62,721 nucleotides of DNA. It comes from Verrucomicrobiales bacterium (GTDB lineage: Bacteria > Verrucomicrobiota > Verrucomicrobiia > Verrucomicrobiales > DEV007). The translations under genes were made by a program, and so were the position numbers. The stretch's first letter is position 1. Each line of letters begins with the position of its first letter. Positions 62,481 through 62,721 of this stretch are shown in pieces. Where the stretch lies: assembly GCA_029213265.1 (NCBI GenBank), contig JARGNG010000001.1, forward strand, positions 1 to 62,721, written 5' to 3'. Under the pieces are notes generated by a model that worked only from the letters and a program-made list of their open reading frames with translations, was not told where the DNA came from and searched no databases.

Positions 62481-62721
62481 GGTGGCCCGTGGATTGCGAA
62501 ACCACACTTTCGCGAGCGCGGTTACCATTTCAGTGAAAACGTAGCTGCCTTCGCAAGAAGGTGGCCGGTGGATTGCGAAACCACACTTTCGCGAGCGCGG
62601 CTACCATTCAGGAAAAAGGTAGCTGCCTTCGCAAGAAGGTGGCCGGTGGACTGCGAAACCACGCTCTCGCGAGCGCGGCTACCATTCAGGAAAAAGGTAG
62701 CTGCCTTCGCAAGAAGGTGGC
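62481..62721 (+). repeat. Array of ~78-bp structured direct repeats (runs off the window)
   Basis: Near-identical units begin at 62481, 62560 and 62638, and a fourth starts at 62716. Each has two predicted hairpins: GCGAAA/TTTCGC framed by GGTGGCCG and CGGCTACC, and CCTTC/GAAGG with the loop GCAA. Units differ at a few bases (ACACTTTC versus ACGCTCTC), so it is not a recent amplification. The first copy is slightly longer (79 bp). No ORF is apparent in it. Confidence 0.9.

Noticed and set aside
62481..62721. CRISPR array
   Set aside because: Whole ~78-bp units are near-identical with no variable spacers, and no cas gene is seen.
1..62721. tRNA genes, prophage or IS elements
   Set aside because: No acceptor/T-loop pattern, integrase, transposase or structural phage gene was found on either strand.

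Overview
The window reads as a chromosomal segment of a PVC-group bacterium, most probably a Verrucomicrobiota member. This is inferred from gene content: a formylglycine-type sulfatase beside an HGSNAT-like membrane acyltransferase, a planctomycete-type cytochrome c protein with leucine-rich repeats, an SHD1-like domain, FG-GAP, LamG and SGNH sugar-related exoproteins, Tat-exported sugar isomerase-like proteins and a pseudopilin. I see no phage, integrase, transposase, rRNA or tRNA gene. Genes are densely packed on both strands, many with ATGA stop/start overlaps.

Layout. 1-355: 5' part of a glycine-rich RRM protein. 550-5806 (minus): a five-gene catabolic operon (esterase, TauD-like dioxygenase, DapA-like aldolase, ketoglutarate-semialdehyde-type dehydrogenase, Tat isomerase-like protein). 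5962-16858: EamA transporter, acyltransferase/sulfatase pair, DUF533 protein, SpoU methyltransferase, REC-cyclase regulator, Pr6Pr membrane protein, GNAT, cytochrome c, DUF4250 protein and pyruvate kinase. 17004-24289 (minus): a frameshifted OmpA-like gene, a 27-residue membrane ORF, and a cytochrome c maturation group (CcsA/ResC, ResB, lipoprotein, cytochrome-LRR protein). 24536-35800: Mpl, a DUF2207-like protein, GNAT, YggS, MFS transporter and MocA-type oxidoreductase, then on the minus strand a phosphoesterase, isomerase-like protein, propeller-like protein, DUF58 and MoxR. 35993-41141: rpmI, rplT, pheS, an IVP-type four-helix-bundle gene with a heptanucleotide repeat, pheT and a probable 6S RNA. 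41117-42913 (minus): methyltransferase and SMP-30 lactonase.

43099-49182 is the most distinctive gene group: a compact type II fatty-acid/polyketide-like operon with a collapsed reductase remnant, ketoreductase, long acyl carrier protein, double-hotdog dehydratase, two catalytically complete ketosynthases, and one protein fusing a phosphopantetheinyl transferase to an LpxL-type acyltransferase. The set could activate its own carrier protein, build a polyene or hydroxyacyl chain, and transfer it to a lipid; the product is unknown.

Directly downstream, on the opposite strand, a secreted thioredoxin-like gene (49260-49961) carries an in-frame TGA exactly where the first Cys of a CGPC motif is expected. 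It is a candidate selenoprotein and the most interesting single observation. 50033-53417 (minus) holds a left-handed beta-helix protein, frr, pyrH and fmt. 53565-62420 holds a membrane-anchored protein, an esterase, an M14 amidohydrolase, a frameshifted LamG gene, lysA, an SGNH esterase, an FG-GAP protein and a pseudopilin. The right end is an array of about 78-bp structured direct repeats running off the window.

Two genes (OmpA-like and LamG) are broken by single-base indels, most of them at homopolymers, so assembly error and real decay should both be kept in mind. No gene-free stretch exceeds 300 bases apart from the right-end repeat region. Most gene starts were chosen by signal peptides, family start points and neighbour overlap because Shine-Dalgarno signals are weak.
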